Shown: positions 7,966 through 17,408, counted from the first letter of the stretch. The stretch: DNA of 52,554 nt from Wenjunlia tyrosinilytica (GCF_014646055.1 NZ_BMMS01000040.1:297-52850); one strand, 5' to 3'. Program-made: numbers and translations. The notes: generated by a model from the letters alone, not told the origin.

Positions 7966-8965
7966 TCACAGACGTGCAGTGCCACAGGTCGAGTGGATGA
8001 GACGGAGCTGCACCCCGTCCGACGTGTCGACCCCGCGATAGGTGATCTTCCTGGCGGTGATCGCCTGGCGGGTGCCCCGCAGCCATCGCTCCCATTCGGT
8101 GGGGCTGGACGGCGGGTCGTCGACGTGCAGCAGCGGGCCCCGGCAGATCAGACACTGCCCGTTCTGCGCCTGGAGCAGACGCAGGGTGGCGCGGTCGATG
8201 GGCGGTGGTGCGCTGTTGCGGCGCCGTTCGGCCCAGTAGGTGGCCAGAGCAGGATCGTCCGGGGACGCCGAGCCATGGACCATCTGGTGTCGGACGATCT
8301 TCGTCAGGCGAATTTCGGCAGTAGGCGCCGCTGTCGCGGTCGCCGAACACCCACTGGTCCTGCCGGGACTTGTTGAACTTGCCGTAGTACCGGGCGGTGA
8401 CCCAGTGCCGGGGCTTGTTCGGGTGGGCGCGGGTCGCCCACTTGTAGGTGAGCTTCCACATGCAGTCGTCCAGCGCGGTGAAGATCTCGCTGGCGACCAC
8501 ATTCCGGTAGTAGGCGGACCATCCCCGGATGATCGGGTTGAGCCGTTGCAGCACCGCAGCAACATTGGCCCCGGGAAGGGACCGCACTTCGGCGCGCAGC
8601 CTGTTCCGGATCCGTCTGACGGCTTCGCGGCTCGGCTTGATCAGCAGCTTGCCGTGATAGCGGCGGATGGTGAAGCCGAGGAAGTCACAGCCCTCTTCGA
8701 GGTGGACGACGCGCGTCTTGTCCTCGTTGAAGACCAGCCCTCTCGGCTTCAGCCACTCGGCAAGCCGGGCCTTGACCTGTTCGGCCTGTTCCCGTGAATG
8801 GCACAGGGCGACAAGATCGTCGGCGTATCTCACCAGCAGCGGGGAGCCCGGCATGGTGTCACCGCCACGGCGGCCGGTCTGCCGGTACTGGACTCCCGCA
8901 GCCGTCTCCATCCCGTGCAGAGCGATTTTCAAGAGCACCGGGCTGATCACGCCGCCTTGCGGCCG
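7966..8965 (-). pseudogene. Group II intron reverse transcriptase/maturase, 5'-truncated
   Basis: The frame begins abruptly at QGGVISPVLLKIALHGME (RT block 4), then RYADDLVALC (the YADD catalytic motif), GCDFLGFTIRRYHGKL and the maturase region LNPIIRGWSAYYRNVVAS. Near 8300-8325 two bases appear to have been lost, and the protein continues in another frame as TKIVRHQMVHGSASPDD and an HNH-like tail with GQCLICRGPLLH. RT blocks 0-3 are missing. Upstream sequence is an IstA fragment joined within a GCGGCCGC octamer at 8959-8966. It would be non-functional alone. Confidence 0.8.
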
Positions 8966-9683
8966 CATGGTTGGCCTTCTCCACGACACCCTTGCGGTTG
9001 CCGCGACGCGGCGGGCAGATGTCGACGCCGTAGTACTTCGCGACCGCGGCGAAGGAGGCGGTGACCTGTCCGCTGGAGGTGTAGCAGACCGTCGCCATCC
9101 GGTCGAAGCGCCACCGTCTCGCGGTCCCGCCCAGTTTGCGGACCACCCGGTCGAGGGCCTGGACCAGGTGCGGGAAGTCTTCGGACTCTGCCAGCACCGC
9201 TCGCCACCGGCCGGAATGGGCGAGCGCCCCGACCAGCAGGTGCGCGTGCTCACCCACTGCCCAGCTCTGCGGCGGGTCCGGCAGCTCCAGCCAGTCGAAC
9301 TGGATCTGCTCGCCCGGCGGATGCGCGATCACCGAGACGTTCCGGCCGGTCGCCGCATGGCACGGCTCGCAGTGGGGCCGGACCTCAAAGCGGCGAAGCG
9401 CGCGGGTGAACGTCGAGTACCGGCCTTCATAACCCAGTCCCCTGACCTCGTCGAACAGGGTCGAGGCCCACAGATGCGGATCATCGGCCAGCCGCTGCCG
9501 GCAGTACTGCAGGAACGACACAAACGCATCCGGAGTCCGACGGCGCTGCCCCGGGACCTGCTCGCCGTTCAGATAGGCACGGATCGTCTTGCGGTCACGG
9601 CCCAGATGCCGCGCGATCGCCGAGATCGTCCAACCCTGACGACGCAGTGCGTGAGCGTCCACGTCTTCCTCCCACGTGAGCAT
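8960..9683 (-). pseudogene. IS21-family IstA transposase, 3'-truncated
   Basis: ATG 9683 starts a normal IstA N-terminus: a helix-turn-helix (WTISAIARHLGRDRKTIRAY), then QFDWLELPDPP (catalytic Asp), RWRFDRMATVC (second Asp region) and GNRKGVVEKANHAA. At this last conserved motif, just before or at the third catalytic position, the protein stops being IstA and the group II intron reverse transcriptase begins. IstB is absent. The element is therefore the 5' half of an IS21-type element fused to an intron remnant. The original right end probably lies in 9690-9830, but I see no clear terminal repeat. Confidence 0.75.
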
Positions 9684-9827
9684 CCGGGCCCCCGACCAGG
9701 CCGAACTCGTAGCTCACGCAGACTCTCCTCGACCACAGCAACCCATCCCGACACGCCGAGCGAGACCACACGAAGGGTGGGGAGATCAAAAGAGCAGGTT
9801 TGGTCCACCCCAGAGCACCAGGTGGCC

Positions 9828-9847
9828 GAATTCAAAGAGTGTCATCA
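9828..9847. repeat. 20-bp repeat shared with 24556-24575
   Basis: The 20 bases GAATTCAAAGAGTGTCATCA are identical to those at 24556-24575. On the minus strand both could start a short frame with MTLFEF. Both lie at edges of transposon remnants (IS21 here, IS110 there), so it may be an end of an unrecognised element. Confidence 0.6.
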
Positions 9848-9991
9848 ACGCCGGCTTCCTCGGCGCGACGGAGGTCGGCTGGGCTTGTGCCGCGGTCCCC
9901 CAGTGCCGCAACGGCGATGGGATCCGGCAGTTGTCCGCTGGCACCTCTCGGCGATTCGGCGGCCTTTTCGCATGACGGGGAGCGGACACCG

Positions 9992-11758
9992 TCAGGTGGC
10001 GACCATTGGTCGGACAGTGGAAGCCTCCCAGTGGAAGACCCGGTTCCGCGCGGCCTGCAAGACGGCACGTGTCTGCTGGCTCTCGTTCTGTCCCGCGGCC
10101 CGGGCTCGCGTGCGGGCGCTGTCGGCGTGCTGAAGCACGTCGTCGCGTGCCACAGCGGCCGCGTCGAGCTTTGCCCGGCCCGTAAGGCCATGCCCTGCCG
10201 CGTCCATGGCCTGCGTGACGATGTGCCCGAGCGTGCAGGCGTCGGCGCAGGGTCCGCATCGAGCAGGCCCGTGGCGATCGGTTTGGCGGCGGCCGCAGTC
10301 CGGGCAACGAGCGGTCCCCGCGAAGGCGGTTTCATCCCCTGACGAAGAGAGTCTCCTGGATGCCGCAGATGTGGGGGCTTGCGGGCCGGCCTCGGCAGGG
10401 ACCTGTGGGTCGGTCGTCGCACACGGCTCCGTGCTCGACGCAGCGGTGGTCACGTGGTCGGCTCGCTGCGACTGCTCGGCCTTGCGGTGGGCTCGTTCGG
10501 CCAGGCACACCTGGCATGCCTGGCCAGTGGCCCACCGGATGCCTGACTCGCACTTGGGGTCGTAGCAGCCCCAGCGGGGCAGCGCGGCCTTGATGATCCA
10601 GCCGCCCACGTTGCTGATTTGTGCCGGGTCTGTCCTGGCGAGCCGTAGTTGCAACCGTTCGCGCAGCCGTGCGGGCTCGGTCCCCAGGGCGAGCTGGGCA
10701 CCGACTTCGCGGGCGATCTGACGCTGGATGTAGACCGTGGTCCTCGGAATCAGGGACCGGAGGGGTTCGAGGACCCAGGAGATCCTCGGGTTGTACGTGA
10801 GCGGTGGGCCTGTGTATGGACGGCGATGTCCGCCAGGGGCGCTTGGGCGCTTGGTGGGAGTCGGGGTGGGCGGTGCGGCTGCCGCGCGGAGCGCGAGATT
10901 CGCTGAACTCGCGGCGACATGGGGTGTTCGGGCATCGAGCGTGGGGACGTTCCGCCTACTCAACGGGATTTCGCCTGCGGCGGGTGGGCACGGCGCCGCG
11001 GCGTCGTGATCGTGTCGGTCAGTCAGGTGGTCTTCCTTAGTCGCGAGGGATCCGCCACCGGATGGAGAGCCCGATCCGCCACCGGAGGCGGAACCCCGAC
11101 GTGGGTCATCGGTGGCGGTCCGCGGGCCGTTGGGGTCGTCGCCGGTCATGGATGTCTTGGAGGGCGAACCGGTGGGCTGGACGACGGTGAACAGGTGTCG
11201 GCCCTGTCGGCCCGCGCGACGCTGCACGGTGAGCCAGCCGCGGGCCTCGAGGGCGTCGACCGTGCTGCCGGCGCAGGCGGCGCCCACGGGCTGGCCTGCG
11301 CGCGAGCCGCGATGGTGTCGCAGCAGCTCCCCCAGTTCGCTCTCGGACACCTGCATGTTCTGGGCCTGGGCGTAGGCGAGCGCGGCCCAGGCGCGCAGTT
11401 GGCGAGGGTCGAGGTCGTCGGCGGCTGCCACCGGTACCCAGACGAAGCGTTCTGAGGTGTTCATCTTCCGCGGGCTGCGCAGCGCTGTCGTACCTTGCCC
11501 GCCCGGCTTTGTGCGTCGTTGGCTGAGGAGTTCTACGACGCCGTCGTGAGGATCGGGGTTGCTCAAGGCGCTGAGGCCGCGTTCAACCGTGCGCTTGCTC
11601 AGCCGCAGGTAGGCGGCCAGGACGGCGACTCCTGCGGTGCAGGCTTCTGGCCGCATCGCCAGGGCCTTCACTTTGATGTAGACCGCAAGCGCCGAGTCGG
11701 GATAGGCGGCTGAGCTGATGACACGCCACGGAACGCGGACGCGGTCGGTGCGACGCAT
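9992..11758 (-). CDS. Helix-turn-helix/zinc-finger protein, candidate plasmid replication initiator
   Basis: From ATG 11758 the product has 588 residues (a GTG at 11812 is an alternative). Residues 10-75 form a winged-helix/HTH domain of the kind seen in plasmid replication proteins (PWRVISSAAY, then AAYLRLSKRTVERGLSAL). A disordered Ser/Gly/Thr-rich linker follows. The C-terminal half has a Cys cluster WGCYDPKCESG...CQVC and a second finger CPDCGRRQTD...CGPCADAC. It lies upstream of parBA-type genes on the same strand, typical of a replication/partition region. I infer origin binding, but a transcriptional or conjugative role is not excluded. The protein continues past the second finger to a basic, Ala-rich tail. 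Confidence 0.45.
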   Translation of the reverse strand: MRRTDRVRVPWRVISSAAYPDSALAVYIKVKALAMRPEACTAGVAVLAAYLRLSKRTVERGLSALSNPDPHDGVVELLSQRRTKPGGQGTTALRSPRKMNTSERFVWVPVAAADDLDPRQLRAWAALAYAQAQNMQVSESELGELLRHHRGSRAGQPVGAACAGSTVDALEARGWLTVQRRAGRQGRHLFTVVQPTGSPSKTSMTGDDPNGPRTATDDPRRGSASGGGSGSPSGGGSLATKEDHLTDRHDHDAAAPCPPAAGEIPLSRRNVPTLDARTPHVAASSANLALRAAAAPPTPTPTKRPSAPGGHRRPYTGPPLTYNPRISWVLEPLRSLIPRTTVYIQRQIAREVGAQLALGTEPARLRERLQLRLARTDPAQISNVGGWIIKAALPRWGCYDPKCESGIRWATGQACQVCLAERAHRKAEQSQRADHVTTAASSTEPCATTDPQVPAEAGPQAPTSAASRRLSSSGDETAFAGTARCPDCGRRQTDRHGPARCGPCADACTLGHIVTQAMDAAGHGLTGRAKLDAAAVARDDVLQHADSARTRARAAGQNESQQTRAVLQAARNRVFHWEASTVRPMVAT

Positions 11759-12034
11759 TGGTGGGTGAACGGGTGCGTTTGGGGCGGGGCGGGTGCCGGT
11801 TGGAGGCAGCACGAGACCTACCCCCGGAGTGGCAGCTATGATGTGCTCCAGGAGCTAGTGACCGGGAAAGAGGCAGACAAGAACTAGCCGCTCGGCGTCG
11901 TAGCTGTGGCAGAGCGGTTTAGTCGCAGGGTTGTTCAGCTGTGTCTGGCACCTCTCCTCTCAGGTCAGGGCGTTGGAGGACGCCTGGCTGCTGTTGTGAG
12001 AAGTCGGGGGTGGTGCCCCGGCTCCTCGATGCGC

Positions 12035-12093
12035 CGCTGGGCGGCGTGGTGGACAGCAAAGTTCGCAGTTGCTATCCACCACGCCGCCCAGCG
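12035..12093. repeat. Large perfect inverted repeat (19-bp arms)
   Basis: Arms 12035-12053 and 12075-12093 are perfectly complementary (they begin CGCTGGGCGG and end CCGCCCAGCG). A further 5-base inner stem, AGCAA/TTGCT, sits inside the loop. No T-tract follows on the minus strand. It lies between the end of the 12131-12604 gene and the candidate replication gene, so it is a terminator, an attenuating leader hairpin or an origin element. The stretch 11759-12130 has no other gene. Confidence 0.75.
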
Positions 12094-12130
12094 AGGTTTT
12101 GGGGATGCCCGAGCCAGGGGTTCTGGGTGT

Positions 12131-12604
12131 TCATGCTGCCGGTGCGTCTGTCTTGCTCGAGCGGCGGATACGGGGCTTGGGGAGCTTCGCGAGGGCTTCG
12201 GGGAGCTGGGTGATCCACAGGCCGATGGGGATGCGGAAGGCGGGCCGCCCGGAGAGCACGTCCAGCTCGAGCGCCGCTCGTTCGCCGGGTGTGGTGGCGG
12301 TGTGAACGCCGTCGGGGAGGACCCACATCGCGGTCTCGTGCGTCGTGGAGTGGCTGGATAGCGCCTCGCGTGCGGTGTGGACCGCGAGTTCCTGCCAGAG
12401 CTCGAGCTGCTGCTTGGCGCTTCTGGGGCGCTTCTCGCCCGGCCAGGCGATCTGGGAGACGCATGCGTACACCCGCAGGGCGATCACGTCGTCCTCCGAG
12501 TGGGGCTCGTGGATCACACCGGCGTTGAGGGCCTTCCATCCCCAGTGCTCGCTGACGCCTGCGGCGACGTGGAGTGCGTGTGTGGTCAGGGTCGCGCGCG
12601 ACAT
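12131..12604 (-). CDS. Conserved hypothetical plasmid protein
   Basis: ATG 12604 has AAGGAAGG six bases upstream, which decides the start. The 157-residue product has no membrane segment or signal peptide. Recognisable stretches are HVAAGVSEHWGWKALNAGV, IALRVYACVSQIAWPGEKRP and a C-terminal FRIPIGLWITQLPEALAKL, ending in a basic tail. I do not recognise a family. It sits between a candidate replication gene and parBA on the same strand, so a maintenance or copy-control role is plausible but not shown. Two direct copies of CCGCGTGTC upstream (near 12672 and 12692) may be an operator. Confidence 0.6.
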   Translation of the reverse strand: MSRATLTTHALHVAAGVSEHWGWKALNAGVIHEPHSEDDVIALRVYACVSQIAWPGEKRPRSAKQQLELWQELAVHTAREALSSHSTTHETAMWVLPDGVHTATTPGERAALELDVLSGRPAFRIPIGLWITQLPEALAKLPKPRIRRSSKTDAPAA

Positions 12605-12894
12605 CTGCACCCTTCCTTCTCGGTGACGGGCGTGTGTGCTGATCGAAACCTACCGCAGCTCGGCACCTTTCCGCGTGTCACAAGGACATCCGCGTGTCTC
12701 TTTGGGCGGCATTCCCGTCAAAAGGCCAGCCAGGACAGTGTGTTCGATAGCTGCACTCGTTTGGGAGTTCGGGTGTCACATGGATGGTTTGCCTGGCCGT
12801 GCGTACGTGGGCACGTAGGGGGGATCGATGGCTAGCTGGATCGTTAGAGGGAATGTTGTAGCGATGCGGCATACGGGATAGAGAAGAAGACAAT

Positions 12895-12934
12895 GAAGGG
12901 TGCACTGGCCGGGATATCGGCCGGTACACCCTTC
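12895..12934 (-). terminator. Terminator after parB
   Basis: A hairpin with 17-base arms (GAAGGGTG...GGCCG; two wobble or mismatch pairs) is followed on the minus strand by a T-rich run (TTGTCTTCTTCTC). It lies 30 bases past the parB stop. Confidence 0.75.
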
Positions 12935-12965
12935 GGTATATGTGCTGTTCAGTGCGGCGATGCGG

Positions 12966-13976
12966 TCAAGCAGGCGGCGGAGCCGGCCTTTGCAGCTCCC
13001 CCTCGGCCTCCATCGCCCGCAGCAGCTCGGTGATGACCGCGGAGATGACGTAGAGGCCTTTGCGTCCGTGGTTCGCCTCCTGGAGCGCGAGGTTGAGCTC
13101 CGAGGCATAGGCCCGCGCGTCGGGGCCGATACGGTACGTGGACTGCAGGCCGGCGTCGACGAAGCCCATGCGTTCAGCCAGGAACGCCTGGGCGCAGGCC
13201 ACTTGGTCGTCGATGTTCTGAGGAGCGTGCCGCAGTGCGGCATCGATGTAGTGCCCCAGTGCGAGCTGAGTGTTGCCCGAGGAGCGCTTGTCGCGGGCCA
13301 GGCGCTTCTTGAGGCCGGCCAGCACGTCCGGAAGGATCCGAAATCCGTGCATGCCCCACGTGTTGGAGGCGATCTTGGCGTCGGCGAAGCTCTCCCGCAC
13401 AGCCTGGTGCGCCCACTCCCCCCGACGCGTGTTCCGCCTGCGTGGCGCGTAGGCCACGCCGGTCCTGGCGAGGGGGGTTGACGCCGACTGGCTGCTGTCG
13501 CTGCTCGGTTGCGTGTGCTCGCGCGTCGCCGCGGCCGCGCTCTCGGCCGACTGCGACTGCTGACGGCCGGAGTCGGCACCCGATCGCGGCTGCGGCGCCT
13601 GGTCCCCGTCGACCTCGGGAACAACGGTACTTGGGGGCGCAGCGCCATGAACGTGTACCGGCGTCTGGTTGGGGGCGGGCGGCACCACCGATGGTCCGCC
13701 GGGTGCGTGCCCGGGCGCGGCGGGAGGCATCGGAGCGACTTGGGTGGGAAGGGATGCGTGGCTCTCGCCACCGGGAAGGGTGAAGGGGGCCGCGGCGGCG
13801 TCCGCGGGGGCGGCCCCGGCCGCGAAGGCGTTGGCGGCGATCTGGTCCGCACCGGCGATGACGCTGTCGAACACTCCGGCGGTCTTGGGCGGCTTGCGGG
13901 CCGGGAAGGCCCGGGCGGCCTTCTTCGCCGGCTTCTTGCGTCCGCTTTGTGGTGCGTCGGTCTCGTGGTCAGACAC
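12966..13976 (-). CDS. parB: ParB-like plasmid partition protein
   Basis: I take GTG 13976, which overlaps the parA stop by 8 bases; an in-frame ATG at 13991 is the alternative. The product is 336 residues: a Lys/Ala-rich N-terminus (GRKKPAKKAARAFP) that could stimulate ParA, a long Pro/Ala/Gln-rich disordered middle (about 60-180), and a C-terminal domain (about 185-330) with WGMHGFRILPDVLAGLKKRLARDK and LALGHYIDAALRHAPQ, resembling a ribbon-helix-helix DNA-binding module. Position directly after parA identifies it as the centromere-binding partner. It is not a classical Spo0J/ParB with a CTP domain, so the gene symbol is by context. Confidence 0.65.
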   Translation of the reverse strand: MSDHETDAPQSGRKKPAKKAARAFPARKPPKTAGVFDSVIAGADQIAANAFAAGAAPADAAAAPFTLPGGESHASLPTQVAPMPPAAPGHAPGGPSVVPPAPNQTPVHVHGAAPPSTVVPEVDGDQAPQPRSGADSGRQQSQSAESAAAATREHTQPSSDSSQSASTPLARTGVAYAPRRRNTRRGEWAHQAVRESFADAKIASNTWGMHGFRILPDVLAGLKKRLARDKRSSGNTQLALGHYIDAALRHAPQNIDDQVACAQAFLAERMGFVDAGLQSTYRIGPDARAYASELNLALQEANHGRKGLYVISAVITELLRAMEAEGELQRPAPPPA

Positions 13977-14850
13977 TGGTTGGCTCCACATCGATCACGG
14001 GCGCGGTCTCCCAGGTGCTTGGAGGAGTGTCCATGCGGGTCATGACTTCGTTGAGGAGCGCCGCGTAGAGCTTGCCCGGCGGGTGGTTGGCGTGACGGAT
14101 GACGGCCGGCATCCCCACGCCGAACGCGGAAGAGATCCGCCGGTCTGTTCGGATGTCGGTAAGGAAAGGCAGCAATCCGGCGGAGACCATGCCATTGCGG
14201 ACTTCCACCTCTTCACCGCTCCACTGCGATGGCGGGTTGGACTTGTCCAGCACTGCGCCCAGGTACTGGGGGGTGCACTCCCCCTGGGTGCGTTCGGACA
14301 CGAATCTCACCGATCCCCGCAGGGTCACAGCGCCCTTGACGGTGGCGTACTCCGGGTTGCACACGGTGAGAACCCAGTCCCCGGAGGCCCATCCCACCGT
14401 CGACAGGCCCTGAATGGCCGGAGGGGTGTCGACGACGACGTAGTCGTAGTCGTCGGCCACTGTCATGAGCATGCGCCGCAGGATGGGCGTCGCCTTGTAG
14501 CCGCCGGCGACCACGAGGTTCTGAGCGTTGCTCATGGTGGACTCTTCCGAGGCGAGCAGATGAAGAGATCCGTCGCAGTCCCACCCGTCCAGCAGCTCGG
14601 TCCGGTCGAATCGCAGGGCACGCAGGTCGGGCATCGCTCCCTGCGCTGCCATCTGCAGGCCCAGACCGAGCGATCGCTGGATTTCGTCGTTGGTGATCCT
14701 CAGGCCCAAGGCCTCACCGGCCTGCGCCTGAGGCTCGAGGTCGACCACCAGGACCCGAAGGCCAGAGAGCGCGAGGCTCGCCGCGAGATTGACTGTCGTG
14801 GTCGTCTTGCCCACTCCACCCTTCTGGCTCGCCACCACCAGCACCTGCAT
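13969..14850 (-). CDS. parA: ParA-family partition ATPase
   Basis: From ATG 14850 the product has 293 residues. It begins MQVLVVASQKGGVGKTTTTV with the deviant Walker A (KGGVGKT), then RVLVVDLEPQAQ (A'), and DDYDYVVVDTPPA (Walker B). It moves plasmid copies by ATP-dependent binding to nucleoid DNA, partnered by the DNA-binding protein of the next gene. A TTG farther upstream (14877) would add nine residues, but the conserved start of the domain favours 14850. A 12-bp perfect palindrome (14872-14883) just upstream could be an operator or centromere site. Confidence 0.9.
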   Translation of the reverse strand: MQVLVVASQKGGVGKTTTTVNLAASLALSGLRVLVVDLEPQAQAGEALGLRITNDEIQRSLGLGLQMAAQGAMPDLRALRFDRTELLDGWDCDGSLHLLASEESTMSNAQNLVVAGGYKATPILRRMLMTVADDYDYVVVDTPPAIQGLSTVGWASGDWVLTVCNPEYATVKGAVTLRGSVRFVSERTQGECTPQYLGAVLDKSNPPSQWSGEEVEVRNGMVSAGLLPFLTDIRTDRRISSAFGVGMPAVIRHANHPPGKLYAALLNEVMTRMDTPPSTWETAPVIDVEPTSV

Positions 14851-14871
14851 GCTCTTCGCCGCCCCTTCATG

Positions 14872-14883
14872 TCCCAATTGGGA
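14872..14883. promoter_or_regulatory. Palindrome upstream of parA
   Basis: TCCCAATTGGGA is a perfect 12-bp palindrome 22 bases before the parA start. It is AT-rich at the centre, unlike surrounding DNA. It could bind the ParB-like protein or autoregulate the operon. Confidence 0.4.
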
Positions 14884-16178
14884 TTCTTAGCTGCTTTGAT
14901 GCCACGTGACACGGGGTGTTGAGATGTCGAATTGTCCAGTATCTGCTGATCATCGACGTTGCCCCCCCGTGCTTAGGCTCGTGTCACAGGATCTTTGAGG
15001 CACGACGATAACAGCAGGCATGGCCTTGAGTGCCGCAGACGCGCGCGAGAGCTTAGGCGGGTGGGCGATTTCCGATGAAGATCGCCCGGCAGCACGCGAA
15101 GTGGCGCGCGCGGCAGCCGATCCGGTCGCTACCGGACGGGTCTGACGGTCAGCTCGCTGGACAGCGGAGAGCCGAGCCTGCTCGGTAGAGCCGCCGCTCG
15201 TCGGCGGCAGCGTTCGTGGGACAGGAACCGCAGCAGCGACGGCGGCCGCTTGTCCGTCCGGTCGGCAAGAAGCGAGAGAGCGCATCGGCAAGGTAGGTCG
15301 ATCCAAAGCTCGTTACTGCGTCGGCGCGCGAGGAGGTACGCAAGCTTGCACGCTAACAAGGGCGCTGTGTAGGTAGCACAGTAAGGCGACCCATCGCACG
15401 TTCGGACGCTAACGCAATGCGTCGCAAAGGCGGTCGGAAGCTGACACGTCAGTCAAGGCACTGACTGACTCAGCAGGTCGGAGGCAAGGCCGCAGGCAAG
15501 CAAGTCGGGTGGGACGTCAGCTGAGTGTCTAGTACGCGAGTACCCAAGCAAGCACACAAGGTTGCAGGGTAGCAGGTACGCAAGGAAGCTGACCAGTGGG
15601 CAAGTAAGGCATGAAGTAAGCAAGTAACGTAGCTAGCTAGCTCGCTAGTTATAGAGCAACATGCATCAACATTGAGCACGTTAGATGTATGAGGCTGTTT
15701 TACGTTGTGATACTCCATCTATATATAGATGCAGAGAAGCACCTATTGGTAGTTGCATGTGACGCAACTTTGTAAAGTATATCTCACGCAATATGCATCG
15801 TTATATCTTGCAGCTCAGACTGCCTGTAGCTTCAGCGTCTCGACCAGGGATCGGGGTGAGAGTCGGGCCGGAACGCGTGATCAAGTCGCTGCCCCGGCAG
15901 CCCTCGTCAGCCGTGACAAGCACCGTGGTGTCGCAAGCAGCATGGGGCAGGCAACGGAAGCAAACGGCGGCATCCCGATGGCCACAGACCGCACCAGGAG
16001 AGCGACACCGCTCCACCCACGCGCCATGAAGGACGACGAGCGACCATCGCCTCGACTTGGCAGGGGCGACGGCAACGAGGAGCACAGCAGGCGCCTGATC
16101 GACGCAGACCGGTTCGTCACTGGATCAAGCCGTAGCCTACAGAGCGCAGTACTCCCTCCCCTTCAGGAAGGCGTCCGC
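14884..16178. other. Long non-coding, partly AT-rich region with short repeats
   Basis: I find no supportable gene here. About 15330-15790 is strikingly lower in GC and is built from recurring short words: AAG(C/T)AAG at 15498, 15546, 15602, 15614 and 15618; two ACGCTAAC; two GTACGCAAG; two GGAAGCTGAC; a CTAG-rich run near 15630; and ATATATAGAT near 15720. It lies just upstream of parA. A centromere (parS-type) or replication origin is the obvious guess; a long leader for the gene at 16179 is an alternative. Confidence 0.55.
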
Positions 16179-16793
16179 ATGGCCGACGTGATCCAGCGGG
16201 TGACCGGCCCGGTGTTCGCCCAGTACCACCAGTTCCTCATCCGGGAGGACGACCAGGTGGTGGGCCCGCACCTGCCTGTCCACTCCAACGGCCTGGTCGA
16301 GATCGAGGACGACCGTGCCACCGTGGACACCGGCGTCCACACCGCGGACGTGGAAGTCACCCTCAGCCTCCACCGCGGCGAACCCGCCCCCGACCTGCGC
16401 CACTGGCAGGAGGTGGTCGAGGTCTCCCTGCACTCGACCACCGGCGAACTCCAGCTGCGCGCGATGGGAGTCGACCTCGAGTGCGACTTCCCGCTGCTGT
16501 CCTTCGCCGGCCCGGGGGACTACCGGATCAGAGTGCACGCGAGAGGACGCGACACCGCGGTCGACGGTGCACCGGAGGAGATTGTCGAGTGGTATCTGAT
16601 CCAGGCCTGGCCGGCACCCGCCGCCCCCGCCACGGTCCTGGCCGCCGACGACGACTACGGCGAAGAATGGCGCGCCACCATCCCCGGCCCGCACGAGACG
16701 ATCATGGGCACGACGACGCGCATGCCGTATGACGACCCCGCGGGGATCCGGGAGCGCGAAGCCCGGCTCCGCAATTCAGGCAACGACGACTAG
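16179..16793 (+). CDS. Hypothetical protein, founder of a local three-copy family
   Basis: ATG 16179 with AGGAAGG upstream gives 204 residues. The core runs from VEVTLSLHRGEPAPDLRHW through EVSLHSTTGELQLRAMG and GPGDYRIRVHARGRDT to EEIVEWYLIQAWPA, reading as a beta-rich domain of alternating strands. A C-terminal tail of about 50 charged residues follows. No signal peptide is seen. A near-identical but broken copy lies at 19888-20367 and a diverged homologue on the opposite strand at 19307-19780. The function is unknown; the spread of copies on a plasmid suggests immunity-like or inhibitor-like roles, but that is only a guess. A strong terminator follows. Confidence 0.7.
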   Translation: MADVIQRVTGPVFAQYHQFLIREDDQVVGPHLPVHSNGLVEIEDDRATVDTGVHTADVEVTLSLHRGEPAPDLRHWQEVVEVSLHSTTGELQLRAMGVDLECDFPLLSFAGPGDYRIRVHARGRDTAVDGAPEEIVEWYLIQAWPAPAAPATVLAADDDYGEEWRATIPGPHETIMGTTTRMPYDDPAGIREREARLRNSGNDD

Positions 16794-16807
16794 CAGGCTC
16801 AGCACAA

Positions 16808-16848
16808 GGCGAAGGCGCGTGTTGCCCTGGGCGACACGCGCCTTCGCC
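16808..16848 (+). terminator. Terminator after the 16179 gene
   Basis: A perfect 15-base stem (GGCGAAGGCGCGTGT with its complement, loop of 11) is followed by a short CCCCCTTTT run. It lies 15 bases past the stop codon. A strongly eroded version follows the damaged paralogue near 20370-20415. Confidence 0.85.
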
Positions 16849-16859
16849 GTACCCCCTTT

Positions 16860-17408
16860 TCAGGTGGGCTCTTGACGGACTGGCCACCGCTGCGAGTCGG
16901 CGAGCAGGTGCTTGGCCAGGCTGGGTGCCTCGATGTCGAGCAGCGGATGGCCCAACTGCTTCGGCAGGTGCCCCTGCGGGTCGTAGTCGATCAAAAGGGT
17001 GCGGTGCTCGGACTCCGCGAGGGCCTGCGCGGTGCTGGGCCTTCTGGTTCCCGAAGACGATCCGTCGGGCCCCGGTGACCCGCGGGGCCTTCGGCCGGGG
17101 GACGGGTTGCTGTCGAGCCACAGGCGGACCGACCGGGCGATGCCCTGGCTGTACGAGACATTCCTGGCCTTGCAGTCCTTCTTGACGCTGCCGTAGAGCC
17201 CGGCCGGCAGATAGGTCGCGAACGAGGCCCCGCCGCTGGTGTCGACCACAGGGCGGTCCTTCGCCTTCCGCCAGCTTCCACGCCTTCCGTCACGGCGTCC
17301 TGGATGTCCCTGCCCAACTCGCGGCCCGGACCTTGAGTTCCTTGCACAGCTCAGCGGGCAGCTTCGCTACCACCTTTCCCGATCACTCGGGTCGTATGGC
17401 GCGGTCAT
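16860..17408 (-). pseudogene. Decayed second parA
   Basis: Reading on the minus strand from ATG 17408, MTAPYDPSDRE is followed by a one-base deletion near 17370, then VVAKLPAELCKELKVRAA, RDIQDAVTEGVEA, VDTSGGASFATYLPAGLYG and SYSQGIARSVRLWLDSNPSP, all in shifting frames. The ParA domain then appears as RRIVFGNQK, but the P-loop (GGVGKT and following residues) is deleted, and it resumes as ALAESEHRTLLIDYDPQGH and stops soon after. So the ATPase has at least two frameshifts, an internal deletion over the nucleotide site and loss of the C-terminus. It documents a second replicon once fused to this one. Confidence 0.75.

Noticed and set aside
15753-16178. N-terminal extension of the 16179 protein by 142 residues
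   Set aside because: The extension is low in conserved features, covers AT-rich regulatory-looking DNA, and a good ribosome site precedes ATG 16179.
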